Assembly (NCBI GenBank): GCA_032209605.1
Contig: JASFXZ010000001.1
Coordinates: forward strand, 8,309,703 to 8,373,702
Direction: 5' to 3'
Source of the DNA: Mactromeris polynyma
Lineage: Eukaryota; Mollusca; Bivalvia; Venerida; Mactridae
DNA: 64,000 bases
The position numbers and the translations under genes were made by a program. Shown here piece after piece: positions 25,799 through 38,170 of this stretch. Positions within the stretch are counted from its first letter, which is position 1. The number at the start of each line of letters is the position of its first letter. The notes under the pieces are model-generated. The model saw nothing but the letters and a program-made list of their open reading frames with translations. It was not told where the DNA came from and did not search any database.

Positions 25799-25804
25799 TT
25801 TATT
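25799..25804 (-). promoter_or_regulatory. Polyadenylation signal of sulfatase A
   Basis: AATAAA on the minus strand in context gctcAATAAA, about 420 bases past the stop codon. The same hexamer in the same context occurs in units B (33631), C (38884) and D (62395), while much of the surrounding 3'UTR has drifted. Confidence 0.6.
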
Positions 25805-26223
25805 GAGCATATTAACAAAACTTAATGATCAAATACACAATAATACAATCACATAATTAATCTGCGAAATGACATGGATTATTTCAATGTTGTAAACGCG
25901 TTAGTTAAATCGTGATGTAATGAAAAGAACTGCACAAAGTGATATGTACTAAGTAAAGTTTAAACAGCTGTTAATAACATAGTAATAACATTTGCATATC
26001 ATATGCATAACACGTAACTAACACCGATCATTAAAAACGATTCTTGGCAATTCAACGGATTATTTGATTGTTCAAATTTACCAAAACGCTTGAAGCTATT
26101 TTGTTTCTTAGTTTACGTCCAGATTCGACAATAATAAGTTCATATTCTTCAGAAAAATATAATAAAACGTAAAGGCCACTTCATTTAGGAAACACATTCA
26201 AGTGCCAGTCCTCAATCACAAGC

Positions 26224-27720
26224 TCAACACCAACCAGGCATCCAGTATCCCCCATAATTGTCCGGGTTAGACTCTGGTATTGGAATGGGTTCCTTTGGTG
26301 TCACCAGAGTCTTCCGGTAGCCGTCTAACTTGTCTCTTAACTCTTTCACAACATTAGGATAAAGACGAGAAATATCATTGCGCTCGTTCGGATCGGTTGT
26401 CAAATCATACAAGCCTTCTCCAGCCCATATACCATTCTCTTTGCTTCTCCATGTCTTCAGCGCATCTTGCTCTGTCAAACACTGATAGTATTTGTGTTCG
26501 TCTGACGAATCGCAGGCATCAGTGTTGACTTGATCGGGTTCATACCAGCTACGATAAGGTCCCGGATATCCGTCTATTAACTTGAACTTACCAACTCTAA
26601 TGGCTGCATGACCTGTCGGCGCCATTAAAGCGTTATCTAAATTATAAACGAATTCATTTCTTCTGGACTCGCCACCTGTGCTTACAGCTTCCCACTGGTT
26701 TACACCGTCCATTGCCTCGCTTTCAGGTAAGGACAATTTACCTCCGGCTGCTGCCACAATGGTTGGATGCCAGTCTACAGCATGGATCATTCCATCATAT
26801 GTATATCCAGTATTTTCTATCCCACTTCCAGCAATAAATGCAGTCCCGCGAGTTCCACCTTCAAATAATGTAACTTTACCACCGCGCAATGGATAGTTAT
26901 TCCCGCCCTGGGTAACCCAACCTCCGTTGTCAGCGGTGAATATTATCAACGTGTCATCCATCAAGTTGTTCTTCACGAGGGTGTCTGTAATATTGCCAAT
27001 GGCCTCATCCATTGCTGATACCATGCCGGAATATTGTCGTCGTTGCTGGGTCTGGATGTGTGGATACAAGTCTTCGAAACGTTTCGGAACTTGGATAGGT
27101 TTGTGTACAGCCTGAAACGGTAGATAAAGAAAGAATGGTTTCGTTTTATGCGACTCGATAATCCGCTGAGCCCTCTGGGCGTATAGAAATGTTGAGTATG
27201 TTGTATCATTAATGGGCTTCTCGCCGTCATGAAAGTCAATTCCATTCAAAACAGTTTTGTTATAATAGTCTTCCTTTCCATTGTAATATCCAAGGAATGT
27301 GTCGAAGCCGCGGTAGGTGGGTGTACAATTCCAATTACATCCACCAAGATGCCACTTTCCAACCATGTGCGTAGAATACCCGAGCTTTTGTAATCTTTCA
27401 GGTAAGAATGTTAAGTCCAGCGGGGAGCAGTGTCCCTCCCATGGAAACAGCACGTTCCGTTGCAATCCAACTTTGAACGGATAGACGCCTGTCATCCATG
27501 AATGCCGTGATGGAGTACAAACAGGCTGCACGTATGAACTGTTTAATATAACCCCTTGTTTAGCAAGTTTGTCAATATTTGGTGTAATCATATCTGGGTT
27601 GTGGAATCCAACATCATTCCAACCAAGGTCGTCTGCAGCAATGAAGATGATATTTCTCATCTTACCACTCACGAACCCTATCAGACATAATAGAAAGCCC
27701 AGGTAAAGCAGTCTCGTCAT
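26224..27720 (-). CDS. Arylsulfatase B-like, copy A
   Basis: Predicted secreted or lysosomal sulfatase hydrolysing sulfate esters, probably on glycosaminoglycans or related sugars. It has 498 residues in one coding exon. Residues 1-19 form a signal peptide. The formylglycine motif CTPSR is at 68-72. Catalytic and metal residues align with human ARSB: D30, D31, C68, R72, K122, H124 (GKWHLG), H206 (AVH), D264-N265 (TADNGG) and K282. Spacings (30 to 68, 68 to 122, 206 to 264, 264 to 282) equal those of ARSB (53, 91, 145, 242, 300, 318) except for a shorter 122-206 stretch. Likely N-glycosylation sites are at N60, N154, N171 and N243. ARSB versus ARSI/J subfamily cannot be settled by eye. A splice acceptor 29 nt upstream of the ATG implies a 5'UTR intron. 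A 94%-identical paralogue lies at 39271-40767. Confidence 0.95.
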   Translation of the reverse strand: MTRLLYLGFLLCLIGFVSGKMRNIIFIAADDLGWNDVGFHNPDMITPNIDKLAKQGVILNSSYVQPVCTPSRHSWMTGVYPFKVGLQRNVLFPWEGHCSPLDLTFLPERLQKLGYSTHMVGKWHLGGCNWNCTPTYRGFDTFLGYYNGKEDYYNKTVLNGIDFHDGEKPINDTTYSTFLYAQRAQRIIESHKTKPFFLYLPFQAVHKPIQVPKRFEDLYPHIQTQQRRQYSGMVSAMDEAIGNITDTLVKNNLMDDTLIIFTADNGGWVTQGGNNYPLRGGKVTLFEGGTRGTAFIAGSGIENTGYTYDGMIHAVDWHPTIVAAAGGKLSLPESEAMDGVNQWEAVSTGGESRRNEFVYNLDNALMAPTGHAAIRVGKFKLIDGYPGPYRSWYEPDQVNTDACDSSDEHKYYQCLTEQDALKTWRSKENGIWAGEGLYDLTTDPNERNDISRLYPNVVKELRDKLDGYRKTLVTPKEPIPIPESNPDNYGGYWMPGWC

Positions 27721-27749
27721 GGTTTTGCTCTAACTTTCCTTGTCAATTT

Positions 27750-28824
27750 CTGAAAATAAGCAAAACACCATTTAATATATTGATATTATAAAAATGAAAA
27801 CATTCTTGTTCATGGACAATTGCCTCTATATCAGTACTTCAGAAGCGTTATTGAAGATTATCATGTATTGGTTCGCTTACAATGCAATAGTATCGCTTGA
27901 AATATACCATACAGTTGCGTGTTCCCAAAGCTTGGTTAACAAAACATTATAGTGGTCCCATCTGCGAAGTACTCCCTGATAAATTGTGTTGCTTTTTCGT
28001 TTATATCATGATTTTCTTCATATCAATCTATATAGGGGCCAATGTTTCCGTGGTCTGTTGGACTGTGGCGCCATTTTTCAACAATATTTCAGACAAGTAC
28101 AGATGTACCTATTCAGGTGTCCGTAACACTATGATAAAAGAGAGAGAATACGTAACTACAGGGAAAGCCACATACATAAGACAGTGCCTCCCCACGCAGA
28201 TCTCCGGAAAAAAACAACAATCCTCAAAACATAAGACACTAAAAGAGGTCAAACGGTACAAATATTAAGGAACTGAGGCACAAGGAATGGCCCAGCAGAC
28301 CACAAGGAATAACTAGGAGAATCAAAGTGGACAGTAAAGGGAGGGGGAAGGGGGGAATTAACGGATAGAAAAGATCACAGGACAAGTCAAGACAACTGGT
28401 CGTAATAGGCCAAAAAGGGCAGGAAACAATTTGAACAATGTATAAAGTGGCAGAATTGCACAGGGGAAAGGGAAATACAAAAAACATTCAAAACACAAAC
28501 AAAAACAACAATCATATAGCGAATTACAGCCTTGGAACTGTCAGCAAAAAATACTATAAGTTTATTCCATAAATATATAGATCTACATGTGCATTTCATT
28601 TTCATATTTAACAAATCTCTACTTTTATATCTATACGTAAACGATTATTATCCGCTTTGTGGATATCGCTTATTATGGATACATACACTGTGCAGTGTTT
28701 ATATTGTCATGTTTGAGGCTAAGTTTAGACCGACAGTGTGCACAATGAATTAAATTGTCCACTGATAAAATATTCAATAAACAAAGATCCCAAGAACGAA
28801 AAAGGTATAATAAACAAGTCTTAC
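27750..28824 (-). other. 5'UTR intron of sulfatase A (predicted)
   Basis: The acceptor tttgcttattttcag lies just upstream of the ATG and a donor AAAG/gtaag is at 28823-28825. Both signals are conserved in copy C. The intron contains an inserted dispersed repeat (28131-28545) that copy C lacks. A 123-codon plus-strand frame within it is not conserved in C and is not considered real. Confidence 0.6.
28131..28545 (-). mobile_element. Dispersed repeat inside the sulfatase A intron
   Basis: Reverse-complement partner of 14780-15152. Its absence from the equivalent intron of copy C shows it either inserted after the A/C duplication or was lost from C. Confidence 0.75.
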
Positions 28825-28885
28825 CTTTATCCCGAAACCCCGTTAGTTTGAAAAACTTTAACTTAACATCAATTTATATACACCT
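28823..28885 (-). promoter_or_regulatory. Putative promoter, first exon and donor of sulfatase A
   Basis: Minus-strand TATATAAATTGATG (about 28867-28881) lies some 45-55 bases upstream of a good donor (AAAG/gtaag, 28823-28825). If the TATA box is used, a ~20-base non-coding first exon results. The arrangement is conserved at 29302-29362 and at 41766-41830. Confidence 0.5.
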
Positions 28886-29301
28886 CATTTCTCGTCATTA
28901 AATCCTGGTTAATTCCCACGACGTACTATTATTGTGGGTTTAAAATCGGGGACTGTTGAATACACTAGTTATTAAACGTAGACTAGCTACAGTTGTTACA
29001 TTAAACGAAGAAAAGCGATTATTCCTATCGATGATAAAAGTGATTGCTTATGATAAACAATGACCAATATTGTTCCGGGAGACAGTAGGACACTGGACGA
29101 GGTCACAGGACGAGTTATACTCAATCTATTCACGCTATGCCCCCGATATATGGACAACTACGCCTGTTAGACAGCATAACTATTCTATTAATAAATGCAT
29201 TTACAGGCTTAATGTAGACCGACAGTAGGTACAATAAATATTTAATCGTCCAATGATAAAATATTCCATAAACACGAAAAATATAATAATAAACAATTCT
29301 T

Positions 29302-29362
29302 ACCTTTATCCCTAAACCCGTTAGTTTGAAACATTTCAACTTTTACATCAACTTATATACAC
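29302..29362 (-). promoter_or_regulatory. Second copy of the sulfatase promoter/first exon
   Basis: The TATATAAG box (about 29351-29359) and donor (29302-29304) repeat the arrangement 480 bases upstream of the first. A segment of about 350 bases (28737-29090 against 29218-29560) is duplicated in tandem, sharing cctcatttctcgtcatta and aatcggggactgttgaatac. Copy C has only one such segment. Confidence 0.5.
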
Positions 29363-30869
29363 CTCATTTCTCGTCATTACTTATTGGTTCATTTGCACGA
29401 CGTACTATTACTGCTGGTTTAAAATCGGGGACTGTTGAATACACTAGTTATTGAACGAAAGAATATCCAACTTTGTAGACTAGCTACAGTTGTTTCATTA
29501 AACGAAGAATGATCGTTCCTGTCGGTGTTATTAGAATATTGAAGAAAACTGTGTGCTTAAATGAAAATCATTCATTACTGTGTTTTCATTTGGAATTTCA
29601 GTTAGGTCTGAATTGATTGTTTGTCCCAACGCATATAGCGGGGGCATATTATGTAAAACATCTGTCGGTAGACCATTTTATTTCCGATCGATGATTAAAA
29701 TGATTGCTTTTGAAAACCAGACGACCAATAGGTTCCGGGAGACAGTAGGTCACAGGACGAGGTCGCAGTGAATTTCAGACTGAACATATTTATTATCAAT
29801 AACTTGAGAGCACTTCGGAGACCTAAGATTTAAGACTTTATAAGATGATAACCTGATATCAGACTGTATTGTTTTCGGGGTCATTTGTTTAAGTTGTATG
29901 TAATTTATGAAATTCTATGACAGCCTCCATGGATAAACTGCATAAATTACTTAAACTAATGAGACACCCGAATATTTATCTTTTTTCAAAATGAAACAAA
30001 ACAGTTATTACTAAAACCTAATGGCCAAACCTGTAAAGATATTACATTTTGGAGAAATTAGAAAGAGATTTTAATAATGTGAAATTTCTGTGCAAGATTT
30101 CATGAAGTTGGGTGACTAAATAATAAACAAGTTTCGACTTAAGATTGTGTTGACCTTCATTTAGATGCTCTGAATATTAGAATATTATAATTTAATTTAT
30201 ATCGATGCATTGCCGATGACACACTTTCCATGTCCACTAAACACATAATACTTCCAATTCGCCACTTTACACGAAAGAAATCATGCTATTAAAATATGTA
30301 TCAAGAGCCGATGATTGTTGACGTTCGTCAGCAATGATTTTCTACAAAGCTGTGGAGTTAAGTCTATTTCACGAAGATTAATTTAAGTTTCAGTAAATGA
30401 ACTTATCCTTTATTCTGATAAAAGGTCCAGTGACTAATATGTTTGAGTGTTGTTCACGAAACATTTCAGTGTTCATCTGGTTTTCATACAACATTGCCGT
30501 GTTTACGATGATAAGAATAAGAATAACAGTTCTATCGTGTTTATCAACATCATTTGAGCTCGTCTACGTCACGCTTGTTTCGTCGTGTTGTTTTTATTTC
30601 AGGCTAGTGAAATATCGAAAATAATACATGGGTGTTATTTCCACTCTACATAGTAATTTATGTTATAAATATAAATTCCAGCCCAAAACAATGCGATAGA
30701 CATTCAATAAATCTACTCAACAAAAAAGGAAACGCACCACCTAAATTTACTTTTAGTTTAGATACTAATTGATATCAAACGCAAGATGAAAATAATTGAC
30801 AGAGATTAAATCTGTCGGTAGCAATATGAACATCTAGATTTATTTAAATGGTCGCCTTTTAGAGACATA

Positions 30870-33184
30870 GAGAATAATAGGTTTTAAGTTCATCAGGCAA
30901 TGCGGAGGAATCTATCGAGTGAGCCGAAGGCAAACCCGATAACTACCGGAGCCGGAGAAATGTCACGTTTATAGATAACTTTGGCTATAACTTTTTTATT
31001 TTTGAAATGATCGTCAATGCACAATTAGAATAACAAACTGTCATTTGTTTGATTTTTTACAATATTTTGGCGGGGGAATTTGCATTTATATGTAACCACT
31101 CATATTCACATTGAATATAGTGTAATTCGGCCGAAAAAATGCGAAATCTCTGGTTTAACTTGTAATCTGACGAAATATGCTTGAAAACAAAACAAAAAAG
31201 GCACTCTGGCGGAATTAAAAAGGAAAATTTATTCTTATTTTAATAACATCTTTCAATAAATTTTCAATTGAAATTTAGGCGGGGGAATTTCGTGTTAAAT
31301 AAAGACCCCATCAATTGTTTTGCCAGTTCGGCATTCTATATGGAGTTTAACGGAGATTACCTATCTTTCGAATGTTCGTTAGCGTCCGGACGAGTGTTCT
31401 ATTTAGTCGGATGTGTCATCATTTTATTGCCCTTTACGATACTAAGCAAATATATTATGCAATACATGCGGTGCAGTTGTTTAATGCAGAAAATTCGGAA
31501 TCAATGTAAAATATAAGCAAAACTAAAAACAATTATAATTGAAAATTAAATGTCCCAATTAGTATGTTAATACCTTATTTTACAAGTTAATGATTAAATA
31601 TTGGATCAGTTATGGTGGTATACATAAGTTTCATATGAATTTCATATAAATAGACAGCAGTTGTTTAAACTAATAAATAAAATTGGTAGAAAATTGCAGT
31701 GGTCCTAGTGGTCGAACATACGTTTTAGGAATATAGTTAAGAGCTGGTTATAGCCCGTTCACACATAGCTACGATCTTACTACGATGATGCCGATCTGCC
31801 CCGACCTGAAAAATGTACCAAATCGGGACGAGATCGGCATCAAAAACTTGAAAGTTGGCGAATACCTTCGCGGAATGCCTGTTTGAGGCTTGTACTACGA
31901 TTTCTACACGACTATAGCGTTTCCCGTACGTTTCTATTACGCTTACATCACGATTACACCGCGACTATTGCCGCTCATGCGCCTTTTCTACTACGTTGTC
32001 GCTACGATGTACAAGACCTTACTATATTGGTAAACAGACCTGAAAGACTGTAACACGATATCTCTTCGCTCATGCCGACAATACTACGATATTGACACGA
32101 TCATGGTACGATTTAATGTGGTGCGTATATAAATTGAGTAGTTTCGAATAATTTTTTAATTCACTCATATACTGAAAGATGAACAGACCCGAATTGCTTC
32201 AGTTTGTAATTCTACAACAAGAACAGATGCTGGTGGAAGTCCAGATGGAAGAAGTCATTCGTCGGAGGAGAAGAAGGAGAGCAAGAACATACTTGGTTCG
32301 ACCGTGGCTTGCTGCAGATAGGAGGCTTTTTAAAAAGTTGGTACTTATATGAATTGGTCGTACTGTATTTTTAACAAAATAATTCTAGTGCAATTCTCAT
32401 GAATGAGTCCTCGAATTTTAGACCTCGAAATGCACCAGACGCCACCATTTCATACCTATATTGCTCAAATTTTCCGGGGGAGATCCCCCGCATCCCCCTT
32501 CAGCGAGGGTTCATTTGTCCGCATGTTTGGACCCAGTCTGGAATTTCTGTATCCAGGCCTGTATCTACATCTATTTCTTTTAAAACTGCACTAGAAAAAA
32601 AGGAATTAATCTCTGGATTCAGTCTATCAGTGTCATTTACGATTGCAAAGGAATGTTTGGCACAATTCGATGAAAGCGGACTGGGATTCTAATATTGAGA
32701 AGATGGGTGGGTACGTACTGCTATTGCTACTAATCAATATGCTATTTTAATGAGAAACTCGACCGCACGGTCACCCCTGATGAGTTCAAACGCAGATGGA
32801 CCCAAATTTCCGACATGATGTTGGCGGACAATTTGTTTGACTACGTTGTTGACTAAGTGTTCCAATAAGCACTTACATTCGGGTCAAAATGCAGACCGGG
32901 GTTGTCTTATAACGGATACGATTAAGTATCGCTTGAATAAAATAGAACAATTTTTTGGAAATTAACATTTTATTGTATGCACTATACAAAACATATGAAT
33001 AGTGTGATAGTATTCAATTGAAAAAGCCATTGTTTTAGTAAGTCATGAAAAATGAAAACATCGCGATACTTAACTAAAATAGTCCGGTGACGTGAGATAA
33101 AAGTCATGTGATCAAGTCACCTGATAAAGCCAAAAAATATCAGGCACCCAGTTATCGGGTCGAAATTACAGCAAGTGACAGGAT
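30870..33184. mobile_element. 2.3-kb insertion with PIF/Harbinger-like relic
   Basis: The insertion splits unit B: acata occurs at both edges (30865-30869 and 33185-33189), whereas unit C has the site uninterrupted. Inside, TTA then TAGCCCGTTCACACA at about 31750 resembles a Harbinger-type terminus, followed by tactacgat-rich DNA and a short transposase N-terminal exon at 32179. The outer ends have only a shared acccgataact word in inverted orientation, so the outer element is unclassified and the composition may be nested. The last ~450 bases also occur at the start of segment D. Confidence 0.55.
32179..32352 (+). pseudogene. HARBI1-like transposase N-terminal fragment
   Basis: A 57-codon frame from ATG to TGA. 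Residues 24-44 comprise a run of seven arginines followed by ARTYLVRPWLAAD, matching the R-rich (Y/W)-VRPWL start of PIF/Harbinger transposases of the HARBI1 type. The DDE catalytic core is absent downstream in any frame I can find. A short frame at about 32751-32855 (VTPDEFKRRWTQIS) could be a remnant of the Myb-like partner protein such elements carry, but that is speculative. Non-functional fragment. Confidence 0.6.
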
Positions 33185-34059
33185 ACATATTTGTATCTTC
33201 AATCTCTCATGACAAAAATTTACATGTACATTTTTGTATGCGTTTTTAATTTTGTTCCCTTACAATGCATTGGCGTCGGTTTCACATCAAATAACAACAA
33301 CATATTAAATACCAACAAAATTCGGTTTGGATAATTTCGTGAAACTGCCTCTTTTGTTTTTCAAATTTAACTAATGTGATGAGTAGCCTAAACATGAAAA
33401 GTTAAAAAGTAGGTCATTTTGAAAGTCTCGGAGGGCTGATATCGCTTATGAATATTTGGAAAAGCTATAAATAGACTGGTTGAACGTGACTGTGTCGTAA
33501 TGACATGAATCATGTGTAAAAAGAGAAATGATAAAATTAAAAGGTCGTTGGTATTTACGGAGATTCTCTTACAAACGATGCTATCATGTATCAAGCAGAA
33601 ATTAAATAAACACAGGATGTACTCTGTCTCTTTATTGAGCATATTGACAAAACTTAATGATCAAATATACAATAATACAATCACATTATTATGTAAAATG
33701 TTACGGATTCTTTCTGTTTTGTACACGCGTGAAGTACAACGTGCTGTATTGAAAAGTACTGTTCTAAGTGATACTGTACTTAGTAAAGTTTAAAGAGCTG
33801 TTAATAACATAGTTAGTTATAACATTTGCAAATCTTATGCATAACACGTAACTAACATTCATTTAAAACGATTTTTAACATTTCAACTGATTATTTGATT
33901 GTTCCGTAGAATTAACCAAAACACTTGAAGCTATTATTTCACTAAGTTTACGTCCAAATCCGAAAATAATAATTTCATTTTCTTCTGAAAAATACGAAGA
34001 AAATGTAAAGGTAACTTCATGTAGGAAAAATAATCAAGTGTCAGTCTTCAATCACAAGT

Positions 34060-34415
34060 TCAGCACCATACTTGTCCGGGTTAGACTCTGGTTGGTAAGG
34101 GAGCCTTTGGTCTCAAAAGACTCTTCTCTTTACTCTTTCACAACATCAGGATAATGACGAGAAATATCATCGCGCTCGTTCTGATCGGTTGTCAAATCCA
34201 ACTTTGAACGGATATACGCCTGACATCCATGAATTCTGTGAGTGGAGTAGAAACAGGCTGCATGTATGAACTGTTTAATATCACCTCTTGTTTGCCAAGG
34301 TTTCAATATTTGATGTAATCATATCTGAGTTGTGGAATCCAAGATCATTTCAACCAAGGTCGTCTGCAGCATTGAAGACGATAGTTCTCATCTTTCTACT
34401 CACGACCTTATCAGA
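34060..34415 (-). pseudogene. Arylsulfatase pseudogene, copy B (internally deleted)
   Basis: Remnant of the same sulfatase gene. Minus-strand sequence matches the N-terminal ~85 codons joined directly to the C-terminal ~60 codons. About 1.06 kb corresponding to 26408-27468 of copy A is missing, including K122, H124, H206 and D264-N265. The junction at 34195-34198 (gtcaaatccaac) shows a 4-base AATC shared by both original edges. Start region and several codons are also damaged, and the promoter/5'UTR intron segment is gone. Segment D has the same junction. Confidence 0.9.
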
Positions 34416-35160
34416 ATTACTGTATTTTCATTTGGAATTTCAGTTAGGTCTGAATTTATTTTTTATATTCCCTGTCATATATTGAGGGCGCATTATTTAT
34501 TACATCTGTGCGCTAGACCATTTTATTTCCGATCGATAATAAAAGTGATAGATTGTGAAAAGCAGTTTACCAATAGAAGGGAGACGGTAGGTTACACGGC
34601 GAGGTGAATTTGAGACTGAAAATGTTTATTATCAATAACTTGAGAGCACTTTCGAGGCTTCTTAAGAAGATAACCTGTAATTAACAAATGACCCGTATTG
34701 TTTTCGTGGTCATTTGTTTAAGTCATATGTCATTCAGGAAAGTATATGACACCTTCCATGTAGGTGACTGGATAAACTGCGTGAAATACTAAAACATCTT
34801 CTTTCAAAATGAAACAAAACAGTCTAATAAACTTAAAATAATGGCCAAAACTGTAAAGATATTACATTTTGGATGAATTAAAAAGAGATTTCAATAAAGT
34901 TAAATGTCTTAGCAAGTTTTCATTAAGTTGGGTGACGGAAATAAAAAATCACTATCGACCTTAGATAGTTGGGTGACTAAATAAAAACAAGTTTCGACTT
35001 AAGATGTTGACCTTCATGTATATGCACTGAGAATATATCAGTGTATTGACCAAAATACAAATGACAAACTTTCCATGTCCACTAAACACATTATACTTCC
35101 AATACACCACTTTACACGGAAGAAATCGTGCTATTAAAATATATGGATTACCATATTAGG

Positions 35161-35257
35161 CACTGGTGTAGTTCATATATATATACTGCTTTATCTACCA
35201 TTTGAACTTAAGTGCCTACCTTTGAAACGTCATAGTGTGTATTACACTACACCAGTG
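35161..35257. mobile_element. 97-bp MITE with CACTGGTGTAGT ends
   Basis: CACTGGTGTAGT at the left is matched by ACTACACCAGTG at the right, a 12-bp perfect inverted repeat. No clear target-site duplication seen. The D copy has the same element running off the window end, with a left terminus changed to CACTGATG. Confidence 0.7.
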
Positions 35258-36455
35258 TCGATTTCTATCTATAATTTTTAATCCGCCATACTTCTGGCAG
35301 GCTATTTATGAGAAAGAGATACAAACATCTTTAGATTAACGTAGTGTTCATTTTTACTGAAACAAACACGAAAATTTAACTAAATATGCAATATGACATT
35401 ATGAATATACATGTATTGCAATTGTCCGTATTAAAGATGTTTTAGGCAACTACTTTATGGTGCCCATGCGAAATATTTATGGTCAGTGGGGCCAGATATA
35501 TCTTTAAATAGCACAATGACAATGGACAGTCTACACAGTGTTTTATCCTTAACAGCTCCTAGACTATTCAAATATAAACAAGAAAATCATTGATGCAAAG
35601 CATCAAAGGTCGCCGCTAAAGAATTGAACAAGAGCAAAGGAAATGTAGAATGATATTTTGTTATTTACATTCTTTTGTACAAAAAGCATGTAACTAAAGC
35701 ATTACAATCCATTTTAGTAGTATCAAACACGTAAACAAAAAATATTAATCTGTTTACAGACTCAGTACCAACTTCTCTGTATATAGCAAGGTCTTTGTTC
35801 ACAAAAATAATAATATTTAAAATTACATTCTTTGAATCTTTTACATAAATTCTGATTAAGTTTTTAAATAATTATCTCAGACTATCATGACACTCAAAAT
35901 GTATCAGACATAGATTCGTTTTGAGAAATCAACTGTGTAAGGAAGTCAAACGTATAATTATGTCATCTCATTTCTCGAAAATCTAAAAATAACTGACCTC
36001 TACATTTATTTCAACCTTTCAAGTGTTAATATGAATGTTTTCTGAAAATCATCTTAACTGTACAAGCAAAGCAACCTTCTCATTTCTGGAAAATATAAAT
36101 TAAAAGATTTTTAAAAAAAATAGAATAAAACAATCAAAAAATATTACAAATACTCTTTCTGTAAAACTTTATTGTCAGTGGGTAAAATTATCTTGAATCG
36201 AATAATCTTGGGAAAAAAATTAAGTCACGTGCCCCTCCACGTTCCACGTACAAAAAAATATCCCATTCCAGACAGTGCGGCGACAATAATGTTAAGCATT
36301 GGTAATGCGATATAAAGCGCACCATACGATTGTCACGTGACAAAGTGAAGAGGAACAACTCATTTGAAACACTAATGGCTTTCAGTAAAAGAGAAGGAAT
36401 AAGTTGTCATATGGATGTAGTAATCAGTAATGATAATGATGATATGACATATAAT
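35258..36455. other. Unclassified insertion in unit B
   Basis: Comparison with unit A shows homology stops near 35145 and resumes near 36460 (gatgattgttgac). The intervening DNA is AT-rich with no coding frame, containing only short words common in mollusc repeats (gatgcaaagcatcaaaggtc at 35593). Probably non-autonomous transposon material; ends unresolved. Confidence 0.4.
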
Positions 36456-37349
36456 GAGTTGATGATTGTTGACCTTCGGCATCAACATTTGTCTATGTAA
36501 GGACTTTGGATATTAGTCTACTTCACGTAGATTACTTCAAGTTTCAGTCAATGAATTTATCCTTTAGGCTGATAATGTCCAGTGACTAATAGGTCTGATT
36601 TTCGTTTCACGACCCAATTCAGTGGTTTCGTTACACATAAGCATGACATTAGTTATCTCCCTTTCTACATCCCTTCTATAGTATACTACTGGTGTAAATT
36701 TAATTCATAGAGACACAAAAAGTATGGATATAGATTGTTGTTTCATGAAACATTTCAGTGGTTTCCCAACACAGGAGCGTTAGATTCCCTGTAGTATAAA
36801 TAATAAAATATAGAAGGGGTATAATAAGGGATAACATTCCTGACCATCTCCTGTGTTTCGTGTTAAAGTGAGGCTCGGACTCACAATCCTAAATTGAAAT
36901 GATATTAGGAAGTATTAAGTTTCTCGTACAAACCACCATACCTTTATGTCTTGTTCATGACACACTAGAGGTTAATCCTGAAGTATTTAGGCCTGGTAAC
37001 ATCATTATTGTGATGATAAAAAATACAAGCTTTATTTAGCACCAATGTATAATCCAAGAAACACCAAAGTCAATATGCAAATGATACACAAAAATGATTT
37101 CAAAAAATTGAATTGCGTCATATGCATAAAATCAATAATAAAGCATCACATAGGTAAAAACAAACTCTGAAGTCAGTTCAAATCAGCGCATAAAATTCCC
37201 GAAAACTGGGTAAACCCGTGTCCCTGATAATCAACGGAAGTATCCGAAGTCTGCCGAACAAACACTTTATCCCCGATTACAAGCTCCACAACAATATTGA
37301 TCGATGAAGCTGTCTTTTTATCCTGACGTATCCAGAAGCAAGTCTATTT
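36456..37349. other. End of unit B and spacer to unit C
   Basis: Homology to unit A's upstream tract runs to about 36640 (tccagtgactaatagg). The rest shows nothing recognisable. Confidence 0.45.
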
Positions 37350-38170
37350 AACACTGTCGTCAACTGACCGTCATATACAACTGAACAAATGTTGGAAAAT
37401 ATTGTTAAAAATAACAATAATATGCTTATTATGATCCATATCATCGCTATATACGTAAACATATGCATTCCCTATATTAACGCTTGATGAGCAATTGAAG
37501 TTCGAGTTCTTTAAGTAACCACTTCAAAGTTATCTTAAAAAATTAAATTCCGTGGCCAACAAACGTGATCATCGATCAATAAATATACTCAACAGAAAAG
37601 AAACGCACCATCTAAATTTATTTCTATATCAGATACTAATTGGTATCAAATGCAAGAAGAAATTATTTGACAGAGACAATATCTGTCGATAGCATTATGA
37701 ACAACTAGATTCATTTAAATGGACGCCCTATTAGAGGCATATTTGCATCTTCAATCAGTCGTGGCAAAAATACACATGTAGAATCCAAATGGTGCGTTTT
37801 TTATTTCGATGCGTTACCATGCACTAACGTCGAAATTACATCAATTAATAACAATTTATTAAATAGCAACGAAATTTGGTTGCACGGTATAATAACGTGA
37901 AATTGCCTCTTTTGTTATTTGAATTCAACTTATGTGATGGGTAAACATGTACATTTAAAATGTAGGTCCTTTTGAAAGTTCCGGGTGGCTGTGTCGCAAT
38001 GATATGAATCATGTGTAAGTAGAGAAACGATCATTTCCCCCAGTAAAAAATGAAATAATATGTTTTTTTCGGGGATTCCCTTACAAACGGTGTTATGATT
38101 TAAATGCTAAAAATTTATGAACATTAACAGTGTGGCAATAGACTTGCGCTAGCCGCCACATCTATCCGAT

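Larger units (their letters stand above)
24585..30690 (-). repeat. Sulfatase duplication unit A
   Basis: This block is homologous along its length to 37350-42960 (unit C), broken by insertions specific to one copy, and in part to unit B (from 30700) and D (61.9 kb onward). Landmarks shared by A and C: ctgaacaaatgttggaaaat (24613; 37381), ataaatatactcaaca, the whole sulfatase gene, the promoter, and the upstream tract through aacttatccttt (30400; 42789). Homology ends near 30690, followed at once by the first bases of unit B, which indicates tandem duplication. Confidence 0.85.
32728..35270. repeat. Segmental duplication, copy B
   Basis: Nearly collinear with 61500-64000 (roughly 95% identity by eye over sampled stretches). 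It begins at ctaatcaatatg inside the 2.3-kb insertion and includes the sulfatase 3' region, the deleted sulfatase pseudogene and the small TIR element at 35161. Confidence 0.9.

Noticed and set aside
26678..27245. Frames opposite or out of phase within the sulfatase genes (also 39327-40409)
   Set aside because: Shadows of the sulfatase reading frame; conserved between copies only because the gene is.
27897..28268. 123-codon plus-strand frame in the sulfatase A intron
   Set aside because: Partly composed of an inserted repeat and not open in the equivalent region of copy C.
33388..33793. Frames conserved between 33.4-33.8 and 62.15-62.5 kb
   Set aside because: These lie in the duplicated sulfatase 3' region and contain the AATAAA; the similarity follows from duplication, not coding constraint.
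34288..34607. Short frames conserved between 34.3-34.6 and 63.1-63.4 kb
   Set aside because: Conservation reflects the recent segmental duplication; they run antisense across pseudogene debris.
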